A stretch of 64,000 bases of DNA, taken from NCBI GenBank assembly GCA_036768485.1, contig JAVLUZ010000145.1, forward strand, positions 4,434,660 through 4,498,659. The letters are read 5' to 3'. The position numbers and the translations under genes are program-made. Shown here in pieces: positions 1-11,612 of the stretch; within the stretch, counting starts at the first letter, position 1, and each line of letters starts with the position of its first letter. The notes beneath the pieces are model-generated. The model was given only the letters and a program-made list of their open reading frames with translations, had not been told where the DNA came from and did no database searches. This DNA is from Mermis nigrescens (Eukaryota; Nematoda; Enoplea; Mermithida; Mermithidae).

Positions 1-22
1 AACAGAGATGTCATATGATCAG

Positions 23-415
23 CATACATGCACAGCATGGAAATTCCAGGTGTTCAAGCCGAAAAACTTTTTAAAAGTGCTTTTTTGGGCTACGTATGAT
101 AGCTACACGTCCAAAACACTGTTTTTTGACGTTTCGGACAATGCTCGTTCTTTCTGGAACATTAAATAATTTTGAAAAATTTCGATAAAAATTTGAAAAA
201 CTAGATTAAAGTGAATAAATAGAGTTCAAAAATATATATGTGGCGCGATGCACCGAAATTTGAGACTTTTCGAGTCAAAAATGAGCTAAAAATGTTAAGA
301 AAGTCACACTTTTTACAATTTATTACGACAAATCGACAATTCTGGGAAGTCGCGGCTGTTTGGCGGGTTTCAGTATCCAGGGGTCGAACCTCCCCCCCCA
401 AAAAAAACACGTATG
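23..415 (+). mobile_element. hAT-like MITE, long CATACATG family (older copy)
   Basis: This is a diverged copy of the 413-bp element at 50772-51184. It starts CATACATGCACAGCATGG and ends CACGTATG, and it carries the same internal order: a 'tttttgggc' block, 'cgttttttgacgtttc', the GC hairpin region near 238 (ggcgcgatgcaccg) and a C-run before the end. The 8 bases on each side (atgatcag / atggtgaa) match poorly, so this copy is old or its ends are eroded. The two overlapping ORFs here (201-446 and 238-465) are chance readings of the repeat. Confidence 0.65.
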
Positions 416-616
416 ATGGTGAACAGAGCCTGACGCTGAGTCCCAATATTTTTATAGACTATTAAAGGTCTAAAAAATTATTTGTACTACGACAGAAGTA
501 ATTTTGTTTCGGGAAAATTTAAACTATGGTGGGCCTCGAATTCTGGGGTCTAAAACTCTCTTCCCTTACACTTTCAATTGCTGGTAAGCGACTCGATTTT
601 CTCTGCTTTTATGCAG

Positions 617-806
617 GTGTCCGATCGGCGAAGATGTTATTGCATTAATCGCAGCTGAAAAATTGACCCGAAAAGCGCTGGACAGAGCAGGATCTCATGT
701 TAAACTCGACATCAATTTTAATCAATGGTCTCCGCAATCTCAGTTTGCAGGATCAGAAAATCCTATCGTCGATGAATACAATATCGAAAAACAATCTATC
801 ATTTAA
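617..806 (+). CDS. Terminal coding exon of an unidentified gene
   Basis: A strong splice acceptor (ttttctctgcttttatgcag, ending at 616) is followed by an open frame. One G completes the previous codon, then 62 codons run from 618 to a TAA at 804-806. The peptide begins CPIGEDVIALIAAEKLTRKA and ends DEYNIEKQSII. Composition looks like real protein: helical and charged in the first half, polar in the second, no repeats and no low complexity. The last residues Q-S-I-I fit a class I PDZ-binding C-terminus (S/T-x-hydrophobic), which would suit a membrane receptor or channel tail, but that is inference. I do not recognise the family. Upstream exons lie outside the window. The ORF at 697-900 is a shadow in another frame. 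The nearest downstream AATAAA is near 1125. Confidence 0.55.
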
Positions 807-1714
807 TGCTGCGTTGCTGTCTTATATTTTGCTGTACATACGAGCTGAACACATGCAAGTTATTTTAACACATCCGTATTCTTGTAGGGAAGTAAACTGA
901 CGTAGGTACCTATTGTCTGTTTCGTTTAACTTTGCGGTTTTCTTTTAATTTTAATCCGCATGAATCAGGCTACAAAAGTGGTTTACAATTTTGACGCGGT
1001 AATGCGCGTTGGCAATAACAAGCATCTCACCATAAGTCGATATACTGTAGAATATCACGGCTATATTATTTAGTTTAAAACACTATTGTAGACACTTTAA
1101 ATTTTATAAAAGCACCTCAAACTTGAATAAAATGGACTATAGCTTCTAGACCAGACAGCCCGATGATTTTTCTGCTGCATTGGGGCACCTCAAACCGGAG
1201 CAGATTTAAATAGGGCGACCGCTTCCCCAATTTGGCCCAAAAATATTTGGCGAGATATATAGAATATATATGCAATTTGCAATGATCTTTCAGTGTTATC
1301 ATAAATTCTATTGCTACCTGGAACTTATTTTTGCTCATGGAATACGTTTTAAAACAATTTGAACGGCAGAAAGAGCTATTTCAGCATAGATTTCTTCTAT
1401 GTTCGAGCATTATTTTATGAGAATTATGATGCTTCGCCTCAAATTCTACGAATACAGGTAATTGGGCAGTAAATCAAGCTTCTGAACGTCCTTTTGCATG
1501 AATTTGCCGAATTTTTTAAAAATTTTAAAAAATAAATTTTCGATGAATGCTGCATCAAACGTCATTTTGAATAAAAATAGACAAGACACAATGCCTGAGC
1601 AACTTCAAAAATTAAGATGCCCTCAAAATTTCATGTTTGGGTTTTCTTGATGTGCTGAAAACAACGACGTCATCCGTTTTGCTTAAAATGCAAAAGTCGA
1701 AGAGATATCGGCCT
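807..1714. other. No gene seen
   Basis: AT-rich sequence after the terminal exon. It may hold that gene's 3' UTR (an AATAAA lies near 1125). The 73-codon minus-strand ORF at 1117-1338 has no start context, no splice logic and no family resemblance. Confidence 0.5.
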
Positions 1715-2275
1715 ACTGGAAAAGAAAAATGCTCCGATGGAACAAAAAGGTAACTTGAATTTCTTCATTGCTAATGATTTAAAAGGAGGGGACCAGGGAA
1801 AATTTTTTTATATGCGCAGAAGCCATAGGAATGTCCTAAACACTTAGACTTACCCTAAACAACGCAAAAATCGAAGTATATTCTGCGGCCTATGCGCATT
1901 TCTGCAGATTCTCCATAATTTCCATCATGATGGTGAGTATTTTGATTACTTTATTTTGGAAAATTTAAATAAATTTTTTGTGCTTTTTCTAGAAAACTAT
2001 TGAGTTGGCCATGTACGTGTAAAGTTTACGCTATTGTCTTTTACTCCAGCCAGATCATTGTGGAAGGTCAAGATCTCATTACATAAATAATACCTAGATT
2101 ATTTAATAGTCATGAAAATGTCTTCAATGCTCTTTTGCGAAACACTTAAATACGCTTCACACCTTATTTTTCAGAGGCTGCAGAATATACTTCGATTTTT
2201 GCCAGCAATGAAGAAATTCAAGTATATCCAGCTCTTGTTCCATAGGATCATTTTTCTTTGCCAGTCCACTTCTTT
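1715..2275. mobile_element. ACTAGCAAAG-type element with long inverted arms (short copy)
   Basis: The left arm starts at 1715 and reads aagaaaaatgctccgatgga then a stretch ending gaagtatattctgcgg (to ~1890). The right arm (about 2170-2275) reads the reverse complement: ctgcagaatatacttcgat ... tcatttttctttgccagt. The same arms flank larger interiors at 21036-22304, 30446-31708 and 42046-42751. No transposase reading frame is present, so it is a non-autonomous element. No clear target duplication can be seen. Confidence 0.65.
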
Positions 2276-2339
2276 TATTGGATAATTCAGGCCATATCTC
2301 CATAGGTGGGCAGCGTATAAATTCTGGGGAGGGGTGCAA

Positions 2340-3045
2340 GTTGCTGAAGAAATTTCTTTTTTAGGCTCGAACCCTTTACATTGAAACGATCACAGAGCAA
2401 GAAATGTTGCGCCAAAAGAGAAAAAATTTTACATTTTGAGCTATTGTAGCCGTCTACATTATAACACCAATTGGACTGCACAGAAACCAAAATTGAGCTA
2501 GATAAGCTTTAGGACACGCTAACAGTAAAAAACCCGTATACTTTACACTTTTGTGCAATCTCTATGGGATGTAAAGATATTTAAAGTCACATTCGTAATC
2601 AACAATTCAGGGGCAACATTTAAAAAATATTAATATTCCGCAAATTATTGATACCCGATGCTCTGAGCGGAAAAGTGCTTCTCAGTGTAACCTTTACACT
2701 TGTGCGAATAACGCAATGTTGGGTGTATAGAAACAAAATAAACTAGGATTTGTAACGCTAAGGTCAGGGCACATTTTAAGCATAATTAGCGTGTTCGCCT
2801 AGTTAGCGGAGTAGATGAGGAAATTTCGTTTTTCGTCTAGAACCTTTTACACTAAAGCAATCACAGATCGATAAATTTTGCGTTAAAAGTGGAAAAAATT
2901 TTACGACAGCACAGAAACCAAAATTGAGTTAGATAAGCTTTGGGACACGCTTACAGTAAAAAATTCGTTTACTTTGCACTTTTGTGCAACAACCATTAAG
3001 TGTAAAGAAATTTTAATTTCATATTCGTAAATAAAAACAAAATGA
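2340..3045 (-). repeat. Diverged satellite, minus orientation (relic of a large element arm)
   Basis: Two partial repeats can be lined up: 2360-2620 and 2820-3030. Both carry an 'accctttacattgaaacgatcacag'-like block, 'gagctagataagcttt', 'ggacacgct' and 'tttgcacttttgtgcaa'. The blocks 'gctctgagcggaaaag' (near 2661) and 'ttagcggagtag' (near 2798) are reverse complements of the 'cttctccgctyataag' core found in the arms of the large elements at 15.3-46.7 kb. So this is probably the remnant of another element arm, with no recognisable terminus left. Confidence 0.5.
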
Positions 3046-3047
3046 CA

Positions 3048-4273
3048 TGGCAACCAGGTGCTGGTGGCCGATGGCCGCTGGTTTTTAGGCAGAATAAGGT
3101 GGCAACCTGCACAAACCTACCGTTTTGGTTGCCGGAGCAATGCTCAATTTTTCGGCGGCAACCTGCTTCTTTTAGCACACGCCTGTACTATTTTACATCG
3201 CTATCGATTTTTCTGCATGTGTTTATTAGTAAACTGTTAAGGAAATCATAATAATTTAAGTAGGTTTCTTTTTTAATCAAAGTCGAATTATATATTTGAT
3301 TCGCTGGCGGATTGAGACGAGGGCGATTTCAGAATTAAGAATAAATGTGTACAATAAAGAATAGATTTGTATTTTTGATGATTTTAACCATTTTTATCTT
3401 ACTTTTTCTAATTTTTTTAAAATTTTAATTTTTTTATTAAATTTTTATTAATGACATTTGCTGACTCTATTGGCATTCTAAAAAACATAAATTTATGTCC
3501 ATCAGAAGAGTCGTTTTAAACAGAACAAGGATTTTGTAGCTCCTACAATTATTTCAATTTTTTTCAGCAACTTGTGTTGATATCTGCATAATTTTGCGAG
3601 TTTTTCATACAGAAATATTTTAAAATTTTGAAAATTTTTACTTTTTCTATATCAGAAATAGTTCTGCCTGTCAACAGACAGCAAAAAACGGTACTTAGGG
3701 CTTAATATACGAATTCTTGGACAATGTTTGACACTCCTATGAAAATTTCGAGTTCTGCCCTTCCCTGTCAGAAAATCCTAGATCTGCCACTGATTTGATT
3801 TGTGTGCTATGCTTTGCTGTAACCTCTACTGAGTCATGTGTCTTAAATATGCCGACATTTATATGTAGAATTCGGCGGTAAAGGTCAGGATCCTACAATT
3901 TTAATTCAGCAATAAGTTAATTCAAAACCCATTTTTTCTGCTGCTTAGCAATATAATTTTTAACCCAAATCCGTCATGATTTTGGATCATTCTCAAATAA
4001 TTCATAATAGCCGTACAATAACAACACCGCTTTTGCTTGAGCTATATCATACTAAAATGGCATAGCTACCTATTTTCTGCAGGTTGCCTAGCTGAGTTGC
4101 CACCACCAGGTTAACACTCATGTGAACAGGTTGTTGTTCGCGGCAACAGCCTCCAGCTACCAGCCACCAAGTTGACGGTGGCCGGTGGATTCTATTCGCT
4201 GCCTTATTTTGCGTCAGCAACCTGCGGCAAGCGACCACCGTCCACCAGGTTGCTGGTAGCTGCTAGTTGCCAC
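3048..4273. mobile_element. GGTTGCC-rich element with inverted ends, hosting two MITEs
   Basis: The left part (3048-3180) is dense in ggcaacc/ggtggc words. The right part (4080-4273) carries the inverted counterpart (ccaccaggttgctggtagc, gttgccaccacc). The left block 'ggcagaataaggtggcaacc' is mirrored by 'gctgccttattttgcgtcagc' on the right. An hAT MITE (3302-3792) lies inside it and a second MITE (4274-4525) sits in its right end, duplicating GTTGCCAC. The ORFs at 2996-3251 and 4047-4540 are readings through these repeats. Confidence 0.45.
3302..3792. mobile_element. hAT-type MITE, CAGTGGCGGATC family
   Basis: The ends are CGCTGGCGGATTGAG on the left and AATCCTAGATCTGCCACTG on the right, imperfect inverted repeats of the CAGTGGCGGATCTAGG type. 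The element is flanked by a perfect 8-bp target duplication, ATTTGATT, at 3294-3301 and 3793-3800, which is the hAT hallmark. It is 491 bp of very AT-rich interior with no reading frame, so non-autonomous. Relatives are 40059-41129 and 46862-47043. Confidence 0.8.
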
Positions 4274-4525
4274 CACACCTGGGCGTGGGGGGTATGCAAC
4301 CCCCTAGAAACCAAAATACTCCCCAGAAATCAAAATACCCCCAACCCAGAATTCAATTTTTTAAAATTTTTAAGTTTTTTTCGCAATTTTTTGATGCCAA
4401 TGTCTAGTGCTGGACGAGAAACGTCGAAAAATGGTGTTTTTATCGCCATACAACCATTTTTAAGGCCCTTTTTTGACCTTCAAGAAATCTTGCACCCCCC
4501 AGAATTTTCTTGTTGCCCACGTATG
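4274..4525 (+). mobile_element. hAT-like MITE, CACACCTGGGCG family (family A)
   Basis: It starts CACACCTGGGCGTGGGG and ends GTTGCCCACGTATG, flanked by a perfect 8-bp duplication GTTGCCAC (4266-4273, 4526-4533). The interior follows the family order: a G-run, 'gtatgcaacccccagaaacc', 'caaaatacccc', 'agaattcaatttttgaa', 'ttttttgatgccaatggatagtg', 'gagaaacgtcgaaaaatgg', 'ccattttttgaccttcaa', 'cttgcacccc'. This is the commonest MITE in the window. Its short, imperfect TIR (CAYACSTGGGC) and 8-bp duplication fit an hAT-dependent non-autonomous element. Confidence 0.85.
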
Positions 4526-4539
4526 GTTGCCACTGTGTG

Positions 4540-4640
4540 AACAGGCCTTAATGTCACGCACTCCAATATCGCTGCGCTCTAATGTAGTGTGCTCTAATGT
4601 TGGCGCCCTAATGTCGGTGCTCTAATGTTGTGTGTTGTAA
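4540..4640 (+). repeat. Short imperfect tandem repeat, core CTCTAATGT
   Basis: Five or more copies of a roughly 16-base unit around '(g)ctctaatgt(t/c)g' follow one another (gcgctctaatgtagtgt, gctctaatgttggcgcc, ctaatgtcggtgctctaat, gttgtgtgttgtaatgtcgg). Confidence 0.6.
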
Positions 4641-4649
4641 TGTCGGCTC

Positions 4650-6218
4650 ACTATTCTTATTCTAATAATATGCACTCTCGCATTTTTACACGGTTATATT
4701 GCTGATGATTCTTGTCTCATGTCCTATAGTCTTTGATATTGAACTGTTTGCGCATGTTTAATGCCTTGCCACACTTCTACGTTGTTGCTAAATCGCTTGC
4801 TTGGATTATAATTAACTAAAGGTTAGTAAACGAAAAGATGAATATTCTATTTTAATTCAGATTGAACGGTTCTTTTAAAAAAACTGTTAAGTTATTTGAT
4901 TCTGAGCGATATGCAGCTTTCTTCTGTAGCTCACAGAATATACTTGGATGTTTGTATTGCCGAAAGAATGTTTGATTTTGAGTAGATTCTCATGATTTAT
5001 GCGCTTAGGTACCTTCTTCCTAGTCCCTTTATTCTATAACTCTGAAAATCCGCAATTCTTAGCAGCACTTATCTTGCTAATTTAATAGGAAAGCATTGCA
5101 CCACTAGTATACAAATATGGGTATCCTTAAAGAAATGCACCAAAGCTAAACTAAGAAACGATCTGCTGAATCAACAGAAGAGGGGCAAAAGCCCCATCAA
5201 TTTGTCAACCATCACCAAAACGGAAGCCTATTCAACAGCATTGTTTATTGACAACACACACACTAAGAAAACTCATTTATATTCACCGGCATAAGGACGG
5301 ACTACATCCTGGTTTCCTTCTTTCACGACAGTTCTTAGCTAAAAATAAATCGAAAACAGATATTCAGACCAATTATTTAGCAAAATTTAATTACTAAGTA
5401 CGATACTTTGACAATATATAAAAGAAATTAAAAAGGAGAATAAATATTTATAACCAACATGTAAACGTATGAAGGAACTTTATAACAGAATTTCGATACT
5501 AATTTTGATTCCATATATACTAAAAGTGATAGTTGCGCTTTTTACCTCATTCATTTGTGAGTTGTGTTCCATTCAAGACAGATTTTTTTACAATATGCAG
5601 ACTGAACAAGCTGAGATTTTCTTTGTTATGCTGAACTTCACAAATTTTCTTTTGATTAGTTTTTTCAGTTGCTCATAATTTGGAAAAACTAATGGCCTGT
5701 GACAGCAATAATAAGTGGACATTGTCCGATTCAAGTACGTTCAATTATAAGTTTTACAGCACACTGAATAAAAACTTCTCTGGTATGGTATAGTTGAGAC
5801 ATAGATATATTTTGTATCGAGTCTAGTCAAGATTAGAAAAAAATTAGATGAGTAGAATTGACTGCAAGATTTAAAGATTAAGCTGAATTGAAGATAGATT
5901 TGCGACGTATATTCGGAAAACGTGAATCAGGAGAAGTCGGTTTCCTAGTTGGCGGCAATGTGGTTTCAGGTGGCCTTTTAGCACAAAATTGACTAGTGAA
6001 CAGAACGCATATACCGATCAGTACGTAGATAAACATGTTAAAATCTATAAATGCGCGTGAAGCAAAGCTATCCTGCAAAATAAAACGTACAATGCAAATG
6101 ACATGATTTAGAATTTAGTCGCAACAAATTTACGATTTATAATTTTTCCTAGAAAGCAATTACTTGCTGTATTGTTTGACACTTTATTAATATAAAAAAG
6201 TAAGTATACATTTATATG
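4650..6218. other. No gene seen
   Basis: AT-rich DNA. The ORFs at 5469-5678 and 5878-6078 have no splice signals or family resemblance. Confidence 0.5.
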
Positions 6219-8928
6219 TTACAGGCAATGTGAATAATCGGGCGTTCTATAGATTGCCCGGGCATTCTGCATAATGCCCGCACATGCGTTCATTATGAAC
6301 AATGCCCGGGCATTTCGAAGAATGCCCGCATTAGTTATTGATTTATACTTGTTACGTACATGTATATTTGCCCAAAACCATATTTATTCTAAATGATTAT
6401 TAGGTAGAAAAAGGTAAATCATAAGTTATTAACTTAGACAGTGATGATGAGAACAGTAGACCTCTATGGCAGGTTAACAACTTTTAAAGGTAAAAACAAT
6501 GAAAAAACTGATGGCAGGGCCAAAACACTATTCTTTGCAATGTTCACCGACCCCTCATTGCCTATAGCAATCCGTTGGCTGCTTTAGTTCCTTATTTGCT
6601 GACACTTTTCACTTTGACGATTTCCCGATAAGCATTGTTACACATAAAGACCCTAATTTCCTTTTTCCCCTATAGTTCTTTGACTTTTTTCAATATATTG
6701 TTTAGTAGCTTAACAGCCATGACCGAACAAAAAAAGTTGCGACCAAAAAATGTTTAATAAGAAAAATGTTTAATAAGACAACTATAGTCTGTTTCATGTA
6801 AATTTAGAAATAAATTTTCATATTTCTTCTGAAGGCAGTACTGTAAGCTGGTAATTTTCTGGCTTGTTGATGCATATTTTTATAGTTCATTCTCATACTT
6901 ATATGAAACTAGATGAGCTGCCCGGCGTTGCCCGGGCTGAACTTAGGCCTGATATATAGCTATGTGGAATTGATATGTAAAAAATCCATAATTTTGATGT
7001 TTCTTGGAAAAATCCATAATTTTGATGTTTTTTTTATTAATCCGTAATTTTGGTGTTATTTTAAAAAATCCGTAATTTTGATGTGATTTTAAAAAATCCA
7101 TAATTTTGATGTTTTTAAAAAAAATCCATAATTTTGATATTTTTTAAAAAAAATCCATGTTTTTTAAAAAGAATCCATAATTTTGATGTTATTTTGAAAA
7201 ATCCATAATTCTGATGTCTTTTGAAAAAATCCATAATTTTGATGTTTTTTAAAAAATCCATAATTTTGATGTTTCAAAAAATTTCCATAATGTTGGTGTT
7301 TCATCGTGCCCTATCTTATAGCGTTGAGTATGCTACAGCATTGGGTACTTTATACCGTGTCATATCTTATAGCATTGGGTATGTTATAGCATTAGGTATC
7401 TTATAGCATTGGGTATGCTATACCGTATCCTATCTTGTAGCATAGTTGATCTGCCCGGCGTTGCCCGGGCTGAACTTAGGCCTGATAGCTATATGGAATT
7501 AATATGTCTCTTGTATTTTTTATTTTTCAAGACTTTTGATGTTTTTGGGATATTTCTAAAAAAATTGTTGGTACAAACCATATTTTATTTTTTGGATTTT
7601 TTTAAAATGTCTTTTGTCAACCATTTTTTTGATCAAATCCATATTTTTGACGTTACAGAATGGTTTTAAAAATTGTTTAGCCATAATCATATTTTTGATG
7701 TTCTGGGGTGTTCTGGAAATTTTTTTAATAAAACCCATATTGTTGATGTTTTGTGATGTTTTGGAAAATTTTTTTTCGTCAAACCATATTTTTGATGTTT
7801 TAGGATGTTTTGGAAAATTTTTTTAATCAAACCCATATTTTTGATGTTTTGGGATGTTTTGGAAAATTTTTTTCGTCTAACCATATTTTTGATGTTTTAG
7901 GATGTTTTGAAAAATTTTTTCGGTCAAACCATATTTTTGATGTTTTAAAAATTTTTTGCTTGTTGTAGCAAAGGGTGTCATATATCACGTGATATGTTAT
8001 AGCTGATCGTACCTCCTATCTTATATCACTGCATGTTATGGCACAGACAGGGTATCTATACCAAACCTATCTTATAGAATTGCCTATCTCGTAGCACAGG
8101 GTATCTTATATCCCATACTATCTTATAACATTGCCTATCTTGCAGCTCGGGGTATCTTATATCACTTCCTATCTTATAGCATTGCTTATCTTGTTGCACA
8201 TAGTATCTCATACCATGCCTATCTTATAAAATTGCCTATGTTATGGCATCATTTGGTTAAACCCGTATTTTTATGTTTCACAGTGACGACCAATGCTATA
8301 ACATATAACAATGCACATAGTGTCGCCAGGCATGCTCCTCTTGGCCGGGGTATCCCTATACAAACAGTATAAACTAATTTTAAAAAAAATAGCAAAAAAT
8401 CGGCCATCTCCCGAAATCGTGGAGGCTTATAGCACAGGGGCCAAACCCTGCTCCCTCCCTGCCCAGGGCCAATGGGTGCGTTTGTCGAAATTTCAAGATC
8501 GCTACGGCTCCTTCCCCCATTGGACCGACCTCGGCCCAAAATATCAGCCCACCAAATTTCATTGGGCCGGAGCCAACCCGGCACAAACATACGAACATAC
8601 GAACATACATACATACAAACAAACAAACTTTCAAAAATATATAGTAGATAGAATAAACATAACACTTTCGGCGCCTGGTCGCATTTGAGTATAGAAGAAA
8701 TCAATGTATGCGCAGACTCCCAGGATCTGTTTATGATGACTTGTCTCTTGATGATTTATAGTTTAGCAGCAATACTTCTTCAAAATTCCCATTGCAGGCA
8801 TTCTTCATAATGCCCGAGCTATATGAAGAATGCCCCTATTTGCGAGCATAATACAGATAATGACTGTCAAGTTGGGCATTGTGCAGAATGCCCGGGCATA
8901 ATACAGAATACCCGATTATTGCCTGTAA
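6219..8928. mobile_element. TTACAGGCAAT-ended DNA element containing a Helitron
   Basis: The left end (6219) reads ttacaggcaatgtgaataatcg; the right end (to 8928) reads the inverse, cccgattattgcctgtaa. Both subterminal zones (6240-6330 and 8800-8910) are packed with inverted copies of the word AATGCCCGGGCATT / GCATTCTGCATAATGCCC, a likely multiple transposase-binding array. Without the Helitron at 6909-8648 the element would be about 970 bp and has no coding frame, so it is non-autonomous. I could not see a clear target duplication, and the superfamily is undetermined. Confidence 0.65.
6909..8648 (-). mobile_element. Non-autonomous Helitron, composite, copy 1
   Basis: Read on the minus strand it begins TCTACTATATATTTTTGAAAG after an A. 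It ends in hairpin GCCCGG-loop-CCGGGC, a few bases, then CTAG followed by a T (plus-strand CTAG at 6909-6912). That is the Helitron signature: 5' TC, 3' hairpin plus CTRR, insertion between A and T, no inverted repeats and no target duplication. The interior is tandem DNA: ~28-bp ATCCATAATTTTGATG units (6975-7300), TATCTTATAGCATTGGGTA units (7305-7440), a second internal copy of the hairpin end (7450-7500), ~55-bp ATATTTTTGATGTTTTGGG units (7630-7960), ~52-bp TATCTTATAGCATTGCCTA units (8020-8250), then a unique block and GAACATAC/CATA/CAAA runs (8583-8630). There is no Rep/helicase coding sequence. Confidence 0.85.
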
Positions 8929-9895
8929 CATACATACGGAGTATTTTATAAAAATGATTTTTTATATTTATCGGAAATATTGAATGCAAAACAATTGCAA
9001 ATGGGTATATCGAAGAAAAACTGATTCGATTGTGCATCTACCGTAGTGTATTCCATTTCAAACAAATAATTTTTGCTGAAATCATTACTGTATTAATTTC
9101 TCACCCCACAAACGGCTTCTTCGGTACTATTCTATCGTATCAGCTGTTTGCTTTAAACTCTCAGTATTTACGTTTAATGTGCTTTGCTTAAGATTTGGCG
9201 CATCTAACAAATTGCAGCTACAACATAAACCGTAGAATATTCTCTTACAGTAATCAGCCGTAATGCAAAATGGGCCGTTTGGAATGAACAGACTATTATT
9301 ACTATCTGTTAATATAACTTGTGATGGTCACAGACACACAACATGAGAACTCTAGAAGGAGGCTGGGTTTAAGCAAAATTTTTTTCAACTGGTCTTTATG
9401 CTTTTAAAATATGGAGACACGTCAAAACCATCGTTTTCGGGCGTTTAGACAATAAAAACAATAATAATTGCAATTTCAAAATATTTTCACAAACGGCTGT
9501 TTGATGCTAAGCACGGAAAAGAATAGCACTCGTGAATCAGAGGATCGCAATATCTATTTGAACTGAAATATTTTCTTTCGGAAATCATAAATTTTGGGGG
9601 GAAAGTTTTTTTGCGCCGTGAAAAAACATTTATCCGAGGGTGAAAACTTCGAAACTCTTATCCCGACCATATGAGATACGCCACCTCCTAAAAAAATATA
9701 GCGCTTACGAAACATAACGCTTTACAATTTCAGTCAAAGCACACTAGCTTACACAGCCACTTCAACATTAAAATGATGAATGGATGGTTGTTGGAAATTG
9801 CATTTCAGCCTGACTTAGAATGCACAGTAGCTCGACGCTACCATCGAAAATAGCTGCATTTCCGGAACCAGTGCATACGTATTTTTGGGATACCC
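8929..9895. other. No gene or repeat recognised
   Basis: AT-rich sequence with no open frame over 60 codons and no obvious repeat structure. Confidence 0.5.
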
Positions 9896-10073
9896 CACAC
9901 AACTAGCCCCCACTCAACTCTCCTAAACGTAAGTCCCTATACAACTCGCCTCCCCACACACAACTCTCCGCTTCACAACTCGCCCCTCCCAACTCACCCC
10001 TACCACAACTCATCCCTACTCAACTCTCCCCCACCACTCGCAACTCGCTTTCCCCCTCACAACTGGCTCTTGG
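9896..10073 (+). repeat. Minisatellite, unit CACAACTCGCCCC
   Basis: About ten loose copies of a 13-20-base C-rich unit (acaactcgcctcccc, cacaactcgcccctcc, cacaactcatccctac and so on). The same unit recurs in the opposite orientation at 11613-11795. Confidence 0.75.
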
Positions 10074-10387
10074 AGCTTCAAGCCTAGGTTTAGCGATAGA
10101 TTTACGCAATTATGTATTTTAAAGTCTTAATATCGGGGCTTCGCGAGAATATTTAAGGTGAAAATTATTGTCGTTACGAATTTTTGCGGCATTTTACATT
10201 TCTGCTACAGCATAACGAGCCTGTCATTTGCTCTTATATGCAAAATGTATGTGTATCTTATCATGGGTCATACAAATAGATGCATGTGGGTCAGGCTGGG
10301 GTAAATCGCCACAAATGTTAGTAAAAATAGAATTCTTGGAGTCTACAGTAATCTGCGGTGAGTATTTTAACTTTCAGGGGTCCAAAC

Positions 10388-10667
10388 CACACATGGGCGT
10401 AGGGGGTTTGGGGGTATGCAGCCTCCAGAAGTTGGAATACCCCTCCAGAAATCAAAATGCCACCCTCCCCAGAATTAAATTTTTGAAATTTTTGGCTTTT
10501 TTGGCGATTTTTTGATGCCATTGGATAGTGCTGGACGAGAAACGTCAAAAAATGGTGTTTTTTCGCCATACGACCACTTTTAAGACCATTTATTGACCTT
10601 TGAAAATTTTTACACCCCCAAGAAATTTTTTCACCCCTCCCCAGAATATCGGTGATGCCCACCTATG
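10388..10667 (+). mobile_element. Family A MITE (no clear target duplication)
   Basis: CACACATGGGCGTAGGGGG at the left and GATGCCCACCTATG at the right enclose the usual interior order of family A. The flanking 8-mers (gtccaaac / gtaaaaaa) differ, so this copy is older or sits in another repeat. Directly after it, 10674-10706 holds an inverted start of another copy (cccacgcccatgtgtgg). Confidence 0.75.
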
Positions 10668-11056
10668 GTAAAAAACCCCCCAACCCGCACCCACGCCCAT
10701 GTGTGGATGCATTTTTCATCTTACGTATATTACTGATTCATTTTTTATGCTGATTCTAACGTCAAAAGTCGGTTTTTGAGTCAGTTGTGGGCATATGCAA
10801 AGCTTAGCTAGGAGAATCAGCTGATCTGTGAGGATGAAATACTGAGCTTTTCTGGGCTAAACTAACGTCAAAAACTGGCATAAATGCTAAAATGGCGTTT
10901 AGTCAATTTCACGCACTTTAAAAAGTTTTTCCTCTCCATCACTTTTTAGCCTTTATTTTGCCTCATTTTTCCAAAAAAACTTCCCATTTCTTCATTCTGG
11001 GGGTCTAGAGACCTCCGTGCCGTGACCACACATAGGAATAGAGGTTGAGCGTAGAC

Positions 11057-11303
11057 CACACATGGACTTAAGGGGGTTTAAGGGGTATGCAACCCCCAGA
11101 AGGCCGAATACCCCCTCAGAAACCAAAATGCCCATTCCAAGAATTCAATTTTGTGAATTTTTTGTTTTTCCCCAATTTTTTGATGCCAATGGATAGGGCT
11201 CGATGAGAAACGTTGAAAAATTGTGTTTTTGACCATACCACCATTTTTAAGACCATTTTTTATTCTTTGAAAACCTTATCTTGCGCCCTCCTGCCCACCT
11301 ATG
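11057..11303 (+). mobile_element. Family A MITE, diverged copy
   Basis: Starts CACACATGGACTTAAGGGG and ends CTGCCCACCTATG with the family interior between ('gccaatggatagggctcg', 'gagaaacgttgaaaaat'). No matching flanking duplication is visible. Confidence 0.7.
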
Positions 11304-11612
11304 AATCACACCCGCCTATTAGATCGATGACCTCCATCCCCCAAAATTGAATGTTTAGTGCATTTTGGTCGATTTTTCCCGTCAGACCACCCCTAGAATT
11401 TACTGGTGCCCATGTTGACACTATTTTGGATTGGATTGAGGTTGACCATATGCAAGCGAGACAAAATAGGTCAAGGTGGAAAAAATGTGTTATGGGCATA
11501 GGCATCGAAAAATCACACAAAAAATTTCAAAAATCTGAACTCTGCTAGATTTTTAGCATCTTGGGGTCCAACCAAATCCCCCATGATTGGATTGCAATTG
11601 CGATTCTATTGG

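Noticed and set aside
8249..8704. Opposed 125- and 151-codon ORFs, and their twins at 13892-14345
   Set aside because: They run through Helitron terminal sequence and simple GAACATAC/CATA repeats, with no helicase or Rep motif.
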